Shown in pieces: positions 42,701 to 53,104 of a stretch of 64,000 nucleotides of DNA. This DNA comes from Cafeteria roenbergensis (taxonomy: Eukaryota > Sar > Bigyra > Bicosoecida > Cafeteriaceae). The notes beneath the pieces were generated by a model, which worked only from the letters and a program-made list of their open reading frames with translations, was not told the DNA's origin and searched no databases. The stretch covers positions 434,001 to 498,000 of the forward strand of contig VLTN01000003.1 in the NCBI GenBank assembly GCA_008330645.1. The letters run 5' to 3'. How positions within the stretch are numbered: position 1 is the first letter of the stretch; every line of letters begins with the position of its first letter. The position numbers and the translations under genes are program-made.

Positions 42701-45700
42701 TGCGGGACGCCCTTCGTCGCGCGGAGGGCGAGCGCGACCGCCTGGCCGCCATGACCGACACCGTCCGCCGGCTCGAGGCCACCATGGCCAGCGAGCACGA
42801 GGGCCGCATGGCCAACGTCGCGTCGGAGCGGGACCGCCTCCGCCGCGAGTGGCTCGAGGAGCGGAAGGCCCGAGAGCACGACCGCGCCGAGGCAGAGCGC
42901 AGCGCCGCAGCCGCGGCAGCCGAGGCCCGCGCCGCGACGCGCAAGGCGGACGAGCTCACGGCCGAGCTGGAGCGCGTCCGCACGGAGCTCGCGGGAGCGC
43001 GAGCCAGGCTCGCGGAGGCAGCCGCGGAGGAGGGGCGCTCGGCTGCAGCGGCCGCGCAGTCTGCCCCCGACGCCAGCGTCGCCACGGCGGCGCCCGCCAC
43101 GTCGTCCTCGTCCTCCTCTTCGTCGTCCTCCTCGTCTTCCTCCTCGTCCGCGCCTGGAGCGGCCGCGACCGGGTCCCCGGCGCTGTCCGCGGCGTCCGGC
43201 TCTCCGCCCGGCACGTCCCGCTCCGCGGGCGACCAGCAAGCTGTCGCCTCCCTCGGCCTCCGTGTTGCGTCCTTGCAGGCGGAGCTCGAGTCTGCCCGCG
43301 CGCTCGCCGACGAGCAGGCCCGCTCCGCGGAGGAGTACAAGGCGCTGGCTGACGCGGCGGAGGGCGAGGCTGCCGCGCTGCGCGCCCGCCTCGAGGCCCT
43401 GGAGGAGGAGCGCGCCGCCGCCGAGAAGCGCGTGGAGGAGGAGAAGGAGGCCCGAGCGGCCGCCATCGAGGGCCTGCGCGGCGAGATGCGCCGCGTGCGG
43501 GAGCACGCCGATGACGCCGTCGAGGCAGCCAAGGCCGCCGAGCGCGCTGCCAGGGAGGACGCACGCACCGTGCGCCTCGACCTCGCGGAGGCCCAAGCCG
43601 TCGCGGAGGGGATCGAGGCCCGCGAGCGCGCTCTCAAGGAGGCCACCGAAGAGCGCGAGGCGGCCAGGGCAGCGGTCCAGGCATCGTACGACTCCCTGGT
43701 GCAGCTGCACGCCGATGACGGCCGCCGCATGCAGGAGGCAGTCCGCCTCGGCAAGGCGGCCAAGGAGGAGGCGGACACCCTGCGCCGCCGCGTGGAGGCT
43801 GCCGAGCGCTCCGCCGCGGAGAAGCTCCGTGCGGCAAATGCAGCTTCGGCCGCGGCACGCGCGGAGGCCGAGGCGGCCCGCCGAGCCGTGGAGGCGGCGG
43901 AGGCGCACTCCAAGCGCCTCGAAGCACAGGTGGAGAGCCTCACGGCCACGGTGGACGCCGCCAACTCCACCATCGACCGCCTCCGCGCCGGCGAGCAGAC
44001 CTCGTCCGGGGCATCCGGCACTGACGGCGCGGGCGAAGCTGCTGCGGCAGCGGAGGACGCGTCTTCCGCGCTCCGCCGCGCCCTCGTAGACGCCCAGGAG
44101 ATGGTCCGCCACTGGCGCCGCGAGGCGGAGCTCGAGCGCAGCCGTTCGGATCTCGCTCGCTCCGAGTTCGAGGCCGCCAAGGAGAAGGCTGACTCGCTGG
44201 AGCGCCGCTACCGCGCCGCCGTCGCGGAGGCAGCTGCCGCCAACGCCCGCGCCGCTCGCGCAACCGGAACGGGGCCTTCCGCCGCGGACAAGGCGGCTGC
44301 AGCCAGCGCCGCCGGGAAGTCCTCCTCGTCCTCGTCCTCGTCCTCGTCTTCGTCCTCCGCTGCGGGGGCTGCGGACGGATCGGCAGCCTCTGCAGACGGC
44401 GACGACGCCTCCTTCGACGGCAGCCTGGGCGCCCGCCTGCGCAGCGTTGCGCGTGAGCTCGCCGTGACCCGGGACAGCAACGACCTCCTCCGCGACGCCG
44501 CCCAGGCGAAGGATAACCAGATCCGCGCACTTCGCGCGGAGCTGGCCGAGGCCAAGGAGGCCACCGCCCCGCTCCGCAAGGAGCTCGCTGCCGCCAAGGC
44601 CGACTTGGCCGTGGCCCAGGAGGAGAGCGCCTCCCGCGCGCAGCTGGTCGAGACGTACAAGCAGCGGCTTGAGCGCCTCCTCACCACGCACGGCTCCGGC
44701 TCGGTGGACAAGGAGACCCACCTGGCCGTGCTCGCTCAGGTGGACGACCTGCAGCGCAAGCTGGAGGCAGCCACCGCAGCCGCGGCTGCTGCGGAGGCCA
44801 AGGCTGCGGAGGCGGCGAAGCGCGCCGACTCCGCCGCCGCCGCGGGCTCGAGCACAGTCAGCACCATCGCCGAGCTGGAGGCCAAGCTTGCCGCCGCGGC
44901 GGCCGAGAAGGAGGAGGCCGACGACCGCTCGCTCAAGTTGCGCAACGCAGCCCTGCGCGCCAACGCCCGCTCCAAGGACCTGGCACAGGAGCTGAAGGAA
45001 GCCAAGGCCCGCGCCGCCGCCGCGGAGGGCTCGCTGACCGAGGCGCAGGCCAGGGCGGCCGCCGCCGAGGAGAGAGCCGAGGAGTCCGGCCGACGGGCGG
45101 CTGCCGCCGCCGAAGCGGAGGCGCTGGCCAAGGCCCGCGCCGCCGTGGCGTTGAAGAGTGCCGGCTCCGCCTCCGCCGCATCCGCGCCGCGCCCTGCCAA
45201 GCGCCGGCTCGAGGACGTCGACGCGGAGCCCGGAGGCAAGGGTGCTGCTTCGGCCGCAGCCGGAGCATCTGGGCTCACCCCCTCCTCTGGCTCCGCTAGC
45301 GCGTCCGCAAAGCGGCGCAAGGTTGGCGCTGGCGACGCGGCTGGTTCCGATGACGAGCAAGTGGACGGGGGCGCCGAATCCGAAGCGGAGGTGGAAGCAA
45401 CGCCGAGCGCCACGACGCCGCATCCCGCAGCAACTTCCACCGGTACCGCCGCCCTCGGCATTCCTGACACTATTGAGAACCCATTCGCGGGAGTGCTTTC
45501 CATGGCGTCGCCTGGCACAGAGCCGCCCCGCTTCGGGGACGGCTCCTCCACAATCCCTGTGCCGGGACCCTCCCCCGACCGGACGCTGGTCCCCAAGCCC
45601 GAGGGCGGCACCCTCTCTCTCCTCGCGGCGCTCGGTTCTGCCAGTTCTGCTGTGGACGGCTTGAGCTCTGCCCCTGCGGCTCCGTTCAGCGACGCGTTCG

Positions 45701-47217
45701 GGCTCTTCGGCAGCCAGGCGAGTGCCCCGGCAGCTGCGGCGCCGGCCAAGGGCGCGTTTGGCGGCGAGTCGCTGTTTGGCCAGGCTCAGGATGACGACGA
45801 GGACGACGAGGACGACGAGGACTACCAAGAGGGCGACGATGACGATGCGGAGGAGGAGGAGGAGGAGGAGGAGGAGGATGACGACGGAGAGGAGGACGAC
45901 CGGGATGAGGGGCGGGACGACGATGCCGAGGGCGACGACGAAGATGGCGGCAACGCAGCTGCCGAATCTGGCCAGGACGATGCCGCCGCTGACGACGACG
46001 ACGACGGTGACGAAGAGGCTGCTGGTCGTGGCCGCGACCAGGCGCGCGGGTTTGGCCAGGACGACAACCTTGGCGCAGGTGGCGAGGAAGAGGGCGACGA
46101 CGACCACGAGGAGGACGTGACGGCTCTTGGGTCGGACAACGGTGGAGACGATGACGACGGCCGTGATGCGGCCAACGACGACGACGACGACGGCGACGAT
46201 GACGACGACGATGATGACGACGGTGACGATCATGACGACGATGACGCTGAGAACGACGACGACGATCATGACGACGACGAAGACGACGAGGCTGGCCAGA
46301 GTGGCAGAGACGATGCCGTCAGCACCGACGATGCTGACGACGCTGCCGGGGAAGCCTCGCCCTCAGCAGCGCCGACGCCGGCTCCGCATGCCTTTGCCGG
46401 CTTCGGCGGCTTTGGCTCCAGCACCGGGGGCTTTGGCTCCGGTGGCTTTGGCGGGTCTGGCAGCGGCTTTGGGCAGTCGACTGCGCCGGCGACGTCTGCC
46501 GCTGCAGCTCCTGTTCAGAACCCCTTTGCTCTGGCAGGCAGCTCTTCGGGCTTTGGGGCCTCCACCTCAACTGGCGCCTTCGGCTCGTCGACCGCCGAAC
46601 TCAGCAACCCGTTCGCCCAGCAGGCGACTGGAGCGCCCGCAACAACGTTCGGGTCGGGTTCCTCGCTGGGCCTGTTTGGGGCATCGCAACCGCTGGGGGC
46701 CACGACGTCAGCGCCCTTTGGTACCTTCGGCTCCGGAGCCCAGGACGACGACGATGCCGAAGCCGATGACGGCGCCGGCGACGACGATGAGGACGCCGGG
46801 GACGGTGACGAGCGTGGCGACGATGGCGACGACGACGACGAAGCTGACGACGGCGACGGCGACGGCGACGATGGCGCCGCCAGCCAGGATGCTCCCGCGC
46901 AGGCTTTCGATCCCGAGGCGGCGAAGCGCGAGAGCGACCTGGAGGCCAGTCTTCTCCTCAAGATGAAGGCCCGCAAGGCTGCCAAGCTGGCCCAAGAGTC
47001 CGCCACTCACGCGGCAGCGCTGGCGGCAGCGGGCATGGCCCCGATGCCGGCATCGGCACCTTCTCCTGCCGCCGAGGGCCGCAAGCCTCGCCGGCCCAAG
47101 CTCGCGCGCTTTTCGGCGCCGGCGGAGGGGTCCAAGGGCGACGACGCCAGCGGGCGCGGGCGCGGCCGGGGCGGACGCGGCAAGGGCCGTGGTGGCAGAG
47201 GCCGGGGGCGCCGGTGA
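39739..47217 (+). CDS. TPR: Nuclear-pore basket protein TPR/Mlp1 with FG repeats and RGG tail
   Basis: Exons 39739-39916 and 40430-47217 give 2321 residues (human TPR 2363). TPR is the filament of the nuclear basket, acting in mRNA export and chromatin exclusion. Almost 1700 residues are coiled coil. The diagnostic stretch includes LMVEAITADLAARAPLVEKQ (human IVKEVEAKAPILKRQ), ISAALVRFDGVGGLLRRNRL ([21 protein letters not shown]) and QDRLVAALTRQVEAYKGLV. Ser runs of 16 and 13 residues break the coil. The C-terminal part holds FG/GLFG-like repeats (1825-1845 and about 2045-2165), two Asp/Glu-rich blocks, a basic motif and a terminal GRGGRGKGRGGRGRGRR. The 513-bp intron has no stop and keeps frame. 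I call it an intron because it has a GTGAGG donor and GCAG acceptor and its translation breaks the coil with a hydrophobic, Cys-rich patch. Confidence 0.88.
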   Translation: MAADLDEGQLRERLAAKEDEVSRFEMQMGELEARFVEVTTQLDATTKARSIAEADAEAQREARASAPNRRWLACARCPPLHALLGRIPRSPAGADRPERLAAGSERGWKGEGGGGDALRSLAAGPRCCAARALASSFPSALVAGPRRRLRRWPNPCPLATNRPAVGAGSAAPLSGARGLRLWPEPGMAAGFPPPLRGVLVLLVLLVLLAARALVRPVACRVLCRCFRLPAGERAASSRQRTEEAEAALEAERAKLQAERSARRAAEEQAAVAVRSQELQREELQRLREDVAARGHRLEEAADAQAALERELAEIRATRLPTQQRAERAEAQCALLEERLNTSKREAAACRADADTVRNTTGAAVRQARAELAEARDAVAAAEGRARSLASRLEDAEAAAEDLQARLRDARVSGAEREAALEKTAAQAKRVAELERNAAAAAAERVESLEGLLAEAREQAAASARRAVEEAEAARREAALAQQQLRAQAASAVAERDAARREADDLAAKLRAAVSGSGAARGGTVAAGSSATGLPSAGPTANAGSPKSEEDDDDIARRDPAVALALERRRSQQLTLMVEAITADLAARAPLVEKQHKAYEDMVAHTHTLSSRMQEAVTARAAADKAAAEARAEAERARKAIVVLRRETADQAAQLAALLRQDIQRASGGQLPASSSAGAAALDIPDAESLTTADGLRRAAESLVAAHGEDEDEDEDADMDDGDAAGPDVISAALVRFDGVGGLLRRNRLLLRVTRQLVDRLTDTEAQRAAAAESEAASLLAGAMDELQSQREWRQKQDRLVAALTRQVEAYKGLVSGGAMGTLPASSTGASAAAQEASSLAAAARDEVDESAAEAAEAARKETEALRSLLHSERERASERLREAEAHSAAAREDVRALRVRLARAEFDAESATQRLEAARRRESELQGQAEVEREGAARARELMVEQQRQAAERDAELNAIRRESMEAAAKVAALEAEQLSWVRAEESLRDALRRAEGERDRLAAMTDTVRRLEATMASEHEGRMANVASERDRLRREWLEERKAREHDRAEAERSAAAAAAEARAATRKADELTAELERVRTELAGARARLAEAAAEEGRSAAAAAQSAPDASVATAAPATSSSSSSSSSSSSSSSSAPGAAATGSPALSAASGSPPGTSRSAGDQQAVASLGLRVASLQAELESARALADEQARSAEEYKALADAAEGEAAALRARLEALEEERAAAEKRVEEEKEARAAAIEGLRGEMRRVREHADDAVEAAKAAERAAREDARTVRLDLAEAQAVAEGIEARERALKEATEEREAARAAVQASYDSLVQLHADDGRRMQEAVRLGKAAKEEADTLRRRVEAAERSAAEKLRAANAASAAARAEAEAARRAVEAAEAHSKRLEAQVESLTATVDAANSTIDRLRAGEQTSSGASGTDGAGEAAAAAEDASSALRRALVDAQEMVRHWRREAELERSRSDLARSEFEAAKEKADSLERRYRAAVAEAAAANARAARATGTGPSAADKAAAASAAGKSSSSSSSSSSSSSAAGAADGSAASADGDDASFDGSLGARLRSVARELAVTRDSNDLLRDAAQAKDNQIRALRAELAEAKEATAPLRKELAAAKADLAVAQEESASRAQLVETYKQRLERLLTTHGSGSVDKETHLAVLAQVDDLQRKLEAATAAAAAAEAKAAEAAKRADSAAAAGSSTVSTIAELEAKLAAAAAEKEEADDRSLKLRNAALRANARSKDLAQELKEAKARAAAAEGSLTEAQARAAAAEERAEESGRRAAAAAEAEALAKARAAVALKSAGSASAASAPRPAKRRLEDVDAEPGGKGAASAAAGASGLTPSSGSASASAKRRKVGAGDAAGSDDEQVDGGAESEAEVEATPSATTPHPAATSTGTAALGIPDTIENPFAGVLSMASPGTEPPRFGDGSSTIPVPGPSPDRTLVPKPEGGTLSLLAALGSASSAVDGLSSAPAAPFSDAFGLFGSQASAPAAAAPAKGAFGGESLFGQAQDDDEDDEDDEDYQEGDDDDAEEEEEEEEEDDDGEEDDRDEGRDDDAEGDDEDGGNAAAESGQDDAAADDDDDGDEEAAGRGRDQARGFGQDDNLGAGGEEEGDDDHEEDVTALGSDNGGDDDDGRDAANDDDDDGDDDDDDDDDGDDHDDDDAENDDDDHDDDEDDEAGQSGRDDAVSTDDADDAAGEASPSAAPTPAPHAFAGFGGFGSSTGGFGSGGFGGSGSGFGQSTAPATSAAAAPVQNPFALAGSSSGFGASTSTGAFGSSTAELSNPFAQQATGAPATTFGSGSSLGLFGASQPLGATTSAPFGTFGSGAQDDDDAEADDGAGDDDEDAGDGDERGDDGDDDDEADDGDGDGDDGAASQDAPAQAFDPEAAKRESDLEASLLLKMKARKAAKLAQESATHAAALAAAGMAPMPASAPSPAAEGRKPRRPKLARFSAPAEGSKGDDASGRGRGRGGRGKGRGGRGRGRR
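43102..43152 (+). repeat. Poly-Ser tract (TCC/TCG repeats) within TPR
   Basis: A run of serine codons interrupts the TPR coiled coil. A second, similar tract lies at about 44318-44361. Both are probably flexible hinges and may vary in length. Confidence 0.85.
45787..46314 (+). repeat. Asp/Glu-rich imperfect GAC/GAG repeat within TPR
   Basis: Some 175 codons are dominated by GAC, GAT and GAG, encoding one of the longest acidic stretches in the window, between two FG-type segments. A shorter acidic block follows at about 46741-46880. Confidence 0.9.
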
Positions 47218-47565
47218 GCGCCTGTGCCGCGCTGTCGGCAGGCAGCGTGCATTGTTTGGGGTGTGCGCGTGCGCGACTGTGTGCTGGGCACTTGGCCGCT
47301 CGCCGCGCCAACCTCAGCTGCGTGCTGGCGTGCGCAGCTCGCATCCATGACGGCCGGACAGCGCCAGAGAGACGCACACGCCCCCCTGGGGGGATTGTTC
47401 TGTGCCCGCCCTGCAGGCTTGCGATGGGGTGCTGCAGCCAGACGCAGCGAGCGAGCATTGTGTGAGCGTGGGGCTTCCGGGGGCGCGTGCAAGCACCGAA
47501 CGAAGGGCGTTTGGGCACTGCAGCGGCACACCAGCCGCCGCGAAACACTGGCAGCACGCAGACCA
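47218..47565. other. Tail-to-tail spacer between TPR and AP2A
   Basis: 348 bases of 3' flank, mildly less GC-rich than the genes. No gene or repeat seen. Confidence 0.6.
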
Positions 47566-50500
47566 TCATGCAGAGCCAACGCCGTGAGCGAATGCAGCCT
47601 TAATGGAGTTTACAAGGCCGCGGGTGACGAGGCCGTGCTGAGAGCGGACCTCGATGGCAGTCTCCGACCCCTGCGGCGAGACCTTGAACAAGCAGCCGAC
47701 GGAGATCTTCTTGCCATCGGGGTTCGTGGCCTCCGTGCGGAACGTGGCAGCGCCGAGCGCGCCGTGCTCCGGGGACGCCTGCACGACCTCGGCCCCGATG
47801 GCGCGGAGCACGGCGGCCGGATCCCTGAGCACCGGCACCGTTGCGCGGGCGGCCTTGGGCTCGCCGGCGAGGGCTCCCCATCGTGCCTTGAGGGCGTCCA
47901 TGGGGAGGGCCACCGCCTCGAGGAAGGAGGTGGTGAAAACGGGGGCGCGCAGCGCGTAGGAGTGCTCCACGGTGGCCGACATGGGGCCGGAGTGGAAGGA
48001 CACGGTGATGGGGATGAGGTCGGCGAAGGGGCGCATGCACTTGAAGCGGATCTCCAGGGCTGGGCGCTCGCCTGCGGGCACGCGGTCAGGCACGTCCACG
48101 ATGGAGGTGGCGACGGCGTCGGTGCCCGGGCAGTCGATCTCGATGTTCCTCAGGTCGCCGTCCGACTTGTTGACGATGTGCAGGCGGAGGCGGCCGAGCG
48201 CGCCGCGGAACTCGACCACGGCGCCGAGCTGGACGGTGTCGTCGGCGAAGAGGCCCGCCCTGGTGCGGCCCCTGTCGAGGAAGCTGAAGAGGGCGGTGCG
48301 AACAGCCCCAAGGGACCCGGACGGCACGCCGCGGGACGCCACGATGTTGGGGCTGTCGCCCGCCGCGGCGGCCCCGAACGCGTCGTCTGCCCCGCCCATG
48401 AACCCGGCGTCGTCGCCGCCCAGGCCGAGAATGTCCTCGTCCTCCTGCGCAGCGGGCTCGGCCTCGTTGCCCGAGGACGAGGACTCGTCGTCGGGACCAA
48501 CAGCGCCGCCCTTGGCGCGCTTGGCGCGGCCAGGCGTGGGCGCAGAGGCCGCCGGGCTGTCGGCGGCCACCGCGGCGCCGTCGGCCTCCTTTCCCCACTC
48601 GTCGACGTCCTTGGCCGTCTTGGAGGTGTCCTTGAGCCTGGCCTCGAGGACGGACTCGCGCTCCTCGAAGGCCGGCATGGCCTCGAGCACGCGGCCCTTG
48701 AGGTCGTCCGACTGCGCCTTGAGGCTGAGGTACTCGACGGCGCGCTGCTGCAGCTCCTCGTTGAGCACAGTGGTGTGGGCCTCGAAGATGGGGGTGAGCA
48801 CGTGGTCCAGCTCCGCCTCGTACAAGTGCTGCAGCTTGGCGTACGCGCTGAGGAGCAGGACGCGGGACTCGGGCGCCACGCGGTCAAAGTGCTGGTGCAG
48901 GGCGACGAACTGCTTGGACCCGGACACCGTGGTGGCGTCGTCAGCGTCGCCAGTGGCGCTCTCCCCGGCAGCGGGCTCCTGCAGGAGGAAGCCGAACTCG
49001 CCGAGGATGTAGGCGGCGACCTTGACGGCGGTCTCGTGGGCCATGGAGGTCTCCACAGCCTGGAACATCTTGACGGCAGCGTAGCGCTGCAGCGGCGGGT
49101 TGTTGGTGACGATTTGCACGGCGCGGTGCCAGATGTCGTCGGAGACGTGGTCGCCGGCGTGGGCGAGCAGCTTGAGGACGACGTCCACGTACCAGCGGAG
49201 GTTCGGTGCGAAGCGCTCCGCGAGGATGGCGATCTTGAGGACCATCTCGCTGCGAATGGCCGAGTCCGCGGTGATGAGGTGGGTTACCAGCTCGCCCACG
49301 ATCTCCTCCGCGTTGTCGCGGCCGCAGGTGGCGAACAGCAGGTCGAGGGCGCGGCGGCGCAGCGAGATGTCGCGCTCCTTGAGGGAGATGAGAATGGCCT
49401 TCTGCTGGCGGAGGACCTGCTCGCGCGTGCCCGGCAGGGACGCCATGCGGGTCAGGCCCTCGAGGCCGAGGTAGCGCACGTTGGGCTCGCGAATGTTCAC
49501 GTACTTGCTGAGGTGCTCCACGGCGCGCTCGCGCAGCGAGGCGGGGCCGTTGGTGCCGTAGCGGATGACGATGTTGATGGCCTCGAACAGGATGGCGTGG
49601 GAGGCGTTGTTGTGGTTGAGGCTCTTGGTGACGGGGGTGCCGCGCAGCACGTCGGTGAGGACGTCGGTGAGGGGCACCTGGACGGTCTTGTCCGTTGGGA
49701 AGGGGAAGTGCCGGAGGGCGCGGAGGATGCGCACGCGGTACCACGGGCACGCCACCTTGTGGTAGACGTAGTGGGGGTCGGCGTGGGAGTCAACTGCCAC
49801 AGCGTTGAGCATGGTGATGAGGCGCGGGAGGAGCGGGGCAAAGTGCTCGACGCCGTTCTTGGCCAGCACGCCCAGGATCAGGCAGAGGACGGCCTGCTTC
49901 TCGCCCAGCGTGGGGAGCTCGAGCATGTCAATGAGGCGGGAGGTGTAGTCGGGCACCGGCAGCAGGGAGGGCTTGACGCGGAAGAGGCGCAGCAGCACGA
50001 GCGCCGCCTTCTTGCGCACCGCTGTGGGCACCATTGCGCCGAAGAGGACGGAGCGGACGGTGTCGCCGATGTCGTCAGCGATCTTGGAGCCGCCAAAGTT
50101 GGCTGACGCGGTGAGCGCGAGGCACTGCAGCATGGGGTCTGCGGCGGCGATGTCGCCGCGCATTGCGCGCAGCATGGCAGGCATGGTGTCCGAGGCCGCC
50201 GACATGAGCACCGTCGCGGCAGTGTAGCCCACGCACTTGTCCTTGAATCCAGGGAACTGGATGAGGTTGAGCACCTCGCTGAGGCCAAAGTCCACCTCGT
50301 AGCCAAGCATGCTCGTGTACATCATCTTCCACACGTACTTGCGCCGGTCGTACTCCGAGAGGCGAGCAGCCGTGAACTTGGCTCGAATGTTTCCAAGCTC
50401 CTTGTCCACACGGGCCTCCTCGTCCTCGCGGTTTTTGGCTGCGAGGGTGGCGGCAGAGATCCCAGCGGGCGAGCAAAGCGTTGCGGCTCGCGCAGCCGGG

Positions 50501-50906
50501 GCCCGTGGCACGCCAGGAGCGGGCCCGCTCGTGCGGCGCGCATCCGAGCCATGGGCGGGGGCGCGGCCGGAGCAGGGGGCGAGCACGGCAGCGCGGGGCG
50601 CCCGCGTCCTGGGTTTCTGCGAGCCACTGCGCCGCGAGCCATGGCACCGTCGGGGCCAGGGCGCCGCGTGCCCCGCCGGCCGCCGCGTGCCCGAGCGGCG
50701 CCGTGCGCTCGAGCGCACGAGGCGCAAGCCCCCCCGCTCCGCCGCCCGCCGCCCGGGGCGCGCGCTGGTGCCGCAGGTCTGCGCCGATCCGCGAGTTGTT
50801 CCCCGAGGGCGCCCCACAGCTGTCGCTGGCGTCCCGGGCCCGGCTCACAGGCGCGCAGCTCCGTGATGTAGTTGGTCAGCCCGCGCATCATCAGCGACTG
50901 GGCCAT
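47566..50906 (-). CDS. AP2A: AP-2 complex subunit alpha (alpha-adaptin)
   Basis: Exons 50906-50849 and 50438-47566 give 976 residues, the length of animal alpha-adaptin. AP-2 links clathrin to cargo and PI(4,5)P2 at the plasma membrane for endocytosis. The start MMRGLTNYITELRACS/KN joins to VDKELGNIRAKF, matching human [31 protein letters not shown]. The trunk (to about 620) has RKYVWKMMYTSMLGYEVDFG, ALVLLRLFRVKPSLLP, ASHAILFEAINIVIRYG, NVRYLGLEGLTRMAS, DISLRRRALDLLFATC and AAYILGEFGFLLQ. An acidic, Ala-rich hinge (about 700-790) includes EDEDILGLGGDDAG. The ear domain closes with ISVGCLFKVSPQGSETAIEV. The splice makes TCC at Ser20. An upstream in-frame ATG at 50936 would add 10 residues; I prefer the one nearer the conserved start. 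Confidence 0.95.
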
Positions 50907-51131
50907 GGTGGGAGGGGCTCTCTGCGCGAGCCTCACGCCATGGGTGCGCGCCGGGCTGGGGGGGCGGGGGCGCCTGCCTGGGTTTCCCGGCAGAGCGGCT
51001 CAGAGAGGCCGCCCCGGCGAGCCGACGATTGACCGACGTCGAGGAGCGCGCCCGGCTGCCGGAGTCCCCGCTGCGGCCGGGAGCACCACTCCGCCGAAGC
51101 GCGCTTCGCGCCCAGGTTGCTGGTGCTGACC
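50907..51131. promoter_or_regulatory. Bidirectional promoter region, AP2A and NDUFA9
   Basis: 225 bases between divergent start codons. No motif recognised. Confidence 0.5.
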
Positions 51132-52708
51132 ATGGCAGCCGTGCGAGGGGCGTCCGTCGTCGCCAGGGCCTCGGCCGCAGCCAGGGCCTCGACGCCGCAC
51201 TTGATGCAGACGGTGAGATTGCGACTCCGAGCCGCGCGCGCCGCGCTCTCCGAGGCGGCTCGAGCGCAGCAGGGCGCGCCGAAATGCGCGCGCCACGGGC
51301 AAACCGCGGCAGGGCCTCGCGCGGGCGCTCGTCCGGGCTGGGGAGCCGCCGCTGCCAGCAGTCCTCGTCCGCCGCGGCCTGGGCCGGGCGGCAGCGCTGC
51401 CGGCCCCAACCACGAGGGGGGCCGGCCCCGCCCGGCTGGTGGCGCGCCTGGGGCGGCTCCGCGGCCAGGCTGGCGCCGGATCAGGGGCGGCCTGGGACGT
51501 GGCGGCCCGTCCCCGCGGCCCGCGCCGTTGCGGCCGCCGCCTTTTTGGCCCGCCGGCTGCTGCTGCGCCCGGCGGCCAACGCGGCACCTGCGCTCCCCCG
51601 CCCCGCCCGCCCCGACTGCCCCCGCGAGCTCCCGCCGCCTCGCCTCCTCCGTGCTTCGCAGCGGTCCCGCACGGACCTGACGCTGCCCAAGCTGCGGTCC
51701 GCCAAGACTGGCATCCGCGCGACCGTGTTCGGCGCGTACGGATTCCTCGGCAAGTACGTCGTCTCGCTGCTCGCTGGCGAGGGCACCCAGTGCATGATCC
51801 CGTTCCGCGGTGACGACATGGAGTGGCGCCACCTGCGTGTGTGCGGCGACTACGGCATGGTCACCCCTGTGCCCTTCTCGCCGCGCGACGAGGACTCGAT
51901 GATGCGCGCGACGGAGGGCTCCGACGTGGTCATCAACCTCATGGGCAAGGACTGGGAGACGATGCACTACGTGCCTCTGCTCACCAACTGCTCCTTTGAC
52001 TTCACCAACGTGGAGCTCGCCGAGCGCGTCGCCCGCGTGGCCGTGAAGCAGGGCGTGTCCACGCTGGTGCACGTGTCCGCGCTCGCCGCCGACAAGCACG
52101 CCCTCAGCGAGTGGGCCCGCACCAAGGCCCTTGGCGAGGAGGCCGTGCGCGCTGTTGCCCCCGGCGCCACCATCGTGCGGCCCGCCGACGTCTTCGGCCC
52201 CCGCGACCGGTTCCTCAACACGTACGCCCGCCTCTACGGCCAGCTCGGCCGCGTGCCCCTGGTGGACGGCGGCAACGCGCGCGTGCAGCCCGTCTACGCC
52301 CGCGACGTGGGCCACGCCCTGCACGCCATTGCCACGTCCAACGACCCCGACGCGGTCCTCGGCCAGACCTACGAGCTGGCGGGACCCGAGACGTACACCC
52401 ACCGCGAGATCGTCGAGTACGTCTTCGAGGTCATCCGCGCCGTCGAGGCCGGCGTGATCAACATCACCCCGGCTATGGCAGACATGCTGGGCTCGGTGAT
52501 GCGCGTCATGCCCTTCGGCCCAGTCATTGACAAGGACAAGTTCCAGCGCTGGCAGACGGACAACGTCCTTGACGAGATGGCCGCCACCAAGCGCCTCCAC
52601 GACCTCAACATCGAGGCCACATCCCTCGAGGCCCCGGGCTTCAACTGGATGCACCAGTACCGCACCGGGAGCCACTGGCTGGACATCAAGGAGGAGCGCG
52701 GCGAGTGA
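51132..52708 (+). CDS. NDUFA9: NADH dehydrogenase (complex I) subunit NDUFA9, 39 kDa
   Basis: Exons 51132-51212 and 51662-52708 give 375 residues (human 377). This accessory subunit of mitochondrial complex I is an atypical short-chain dehydrogenase that binds NADPH at the junction of the two arms. Exon 1 encodes MAAVRGASVVARASAAARAS, a textbook mitochondrial presequence. Exon 2 has the Rossmann motif ATVFGAYGFLGKYVVSLLA, then the family blocks QCMIPFRGDDMEWRHLRVCG, SDVVINLMGKDWET, VSTLVHVSALAADKHALSEW, KALGEEAVRAVAPGATIVRP, FLNTYARLYGQLGRVPLVDGG and QPVYARDVGHALHAI. The intron is 449 bp with a GTGAGA donor, phase 0. The frame is open through the intron on this strand, but the translated intron is Arg/Pro noise. 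Confidence 0.95.
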
Positions 52709-53104
52709 TTGTGTGTCGCGGCCGGCCCGTTCTCGGGTTGATCAACTCTGCGACGTGTGTGCGCCGCCCCCTTCGCCACCCTCGCCCCAACGACTGCATT
52801 CGCGCACGCTGCATTCACGCGCACCGTCACCGGTTCCGGGGCGCAAGCTCAGTCGCGGGACAGCCCCTCAAGACACTGGCCCGTTTGCTCTGCAGCGTGG
52901 CCAGCCTGCGCGTGCGCCAGAGGAGCGCACGCCCCGCAGCGCCAGCACGCGTCACACGGCCCCGCGGCCACTGCTGGGCAGTCCCGTTTTTCGTCACGGG
53001 CCTGGTGCAGCGGTGCTCCCAGGAGGGGACGCGGAGCACCGTGCCGAGGCGCAGCGAGCGCTGGCCGCAGCTTTCGCCGTTGCCGCCTTGGGAGCGCGGG
53101 CCCC
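52709..53104. other. Intergenic between NDUFA9 and LRRC56
   Basis: 396 bases between two same-strand genes, holding the NDUFA9 3' flank and the LRRC56 promoter. Nothing else recognised. Confidence 0.6.

Noticed and set aside
42211-46269. 1352-codon minus-strand frame and several others opposite TPR
   Set aside because: Composition of the coiled-coil codons (GAG, GCC, CGC) gives stop-free Leu/Arg/Gly-rich antisense frames. They match no protein.
47224-50106. 960-codon plus-strand open frame opposite AP2A
   Set aside because: Same artefact. The minus-strand frame is clearly alpha-adaptin with an exact exon join.
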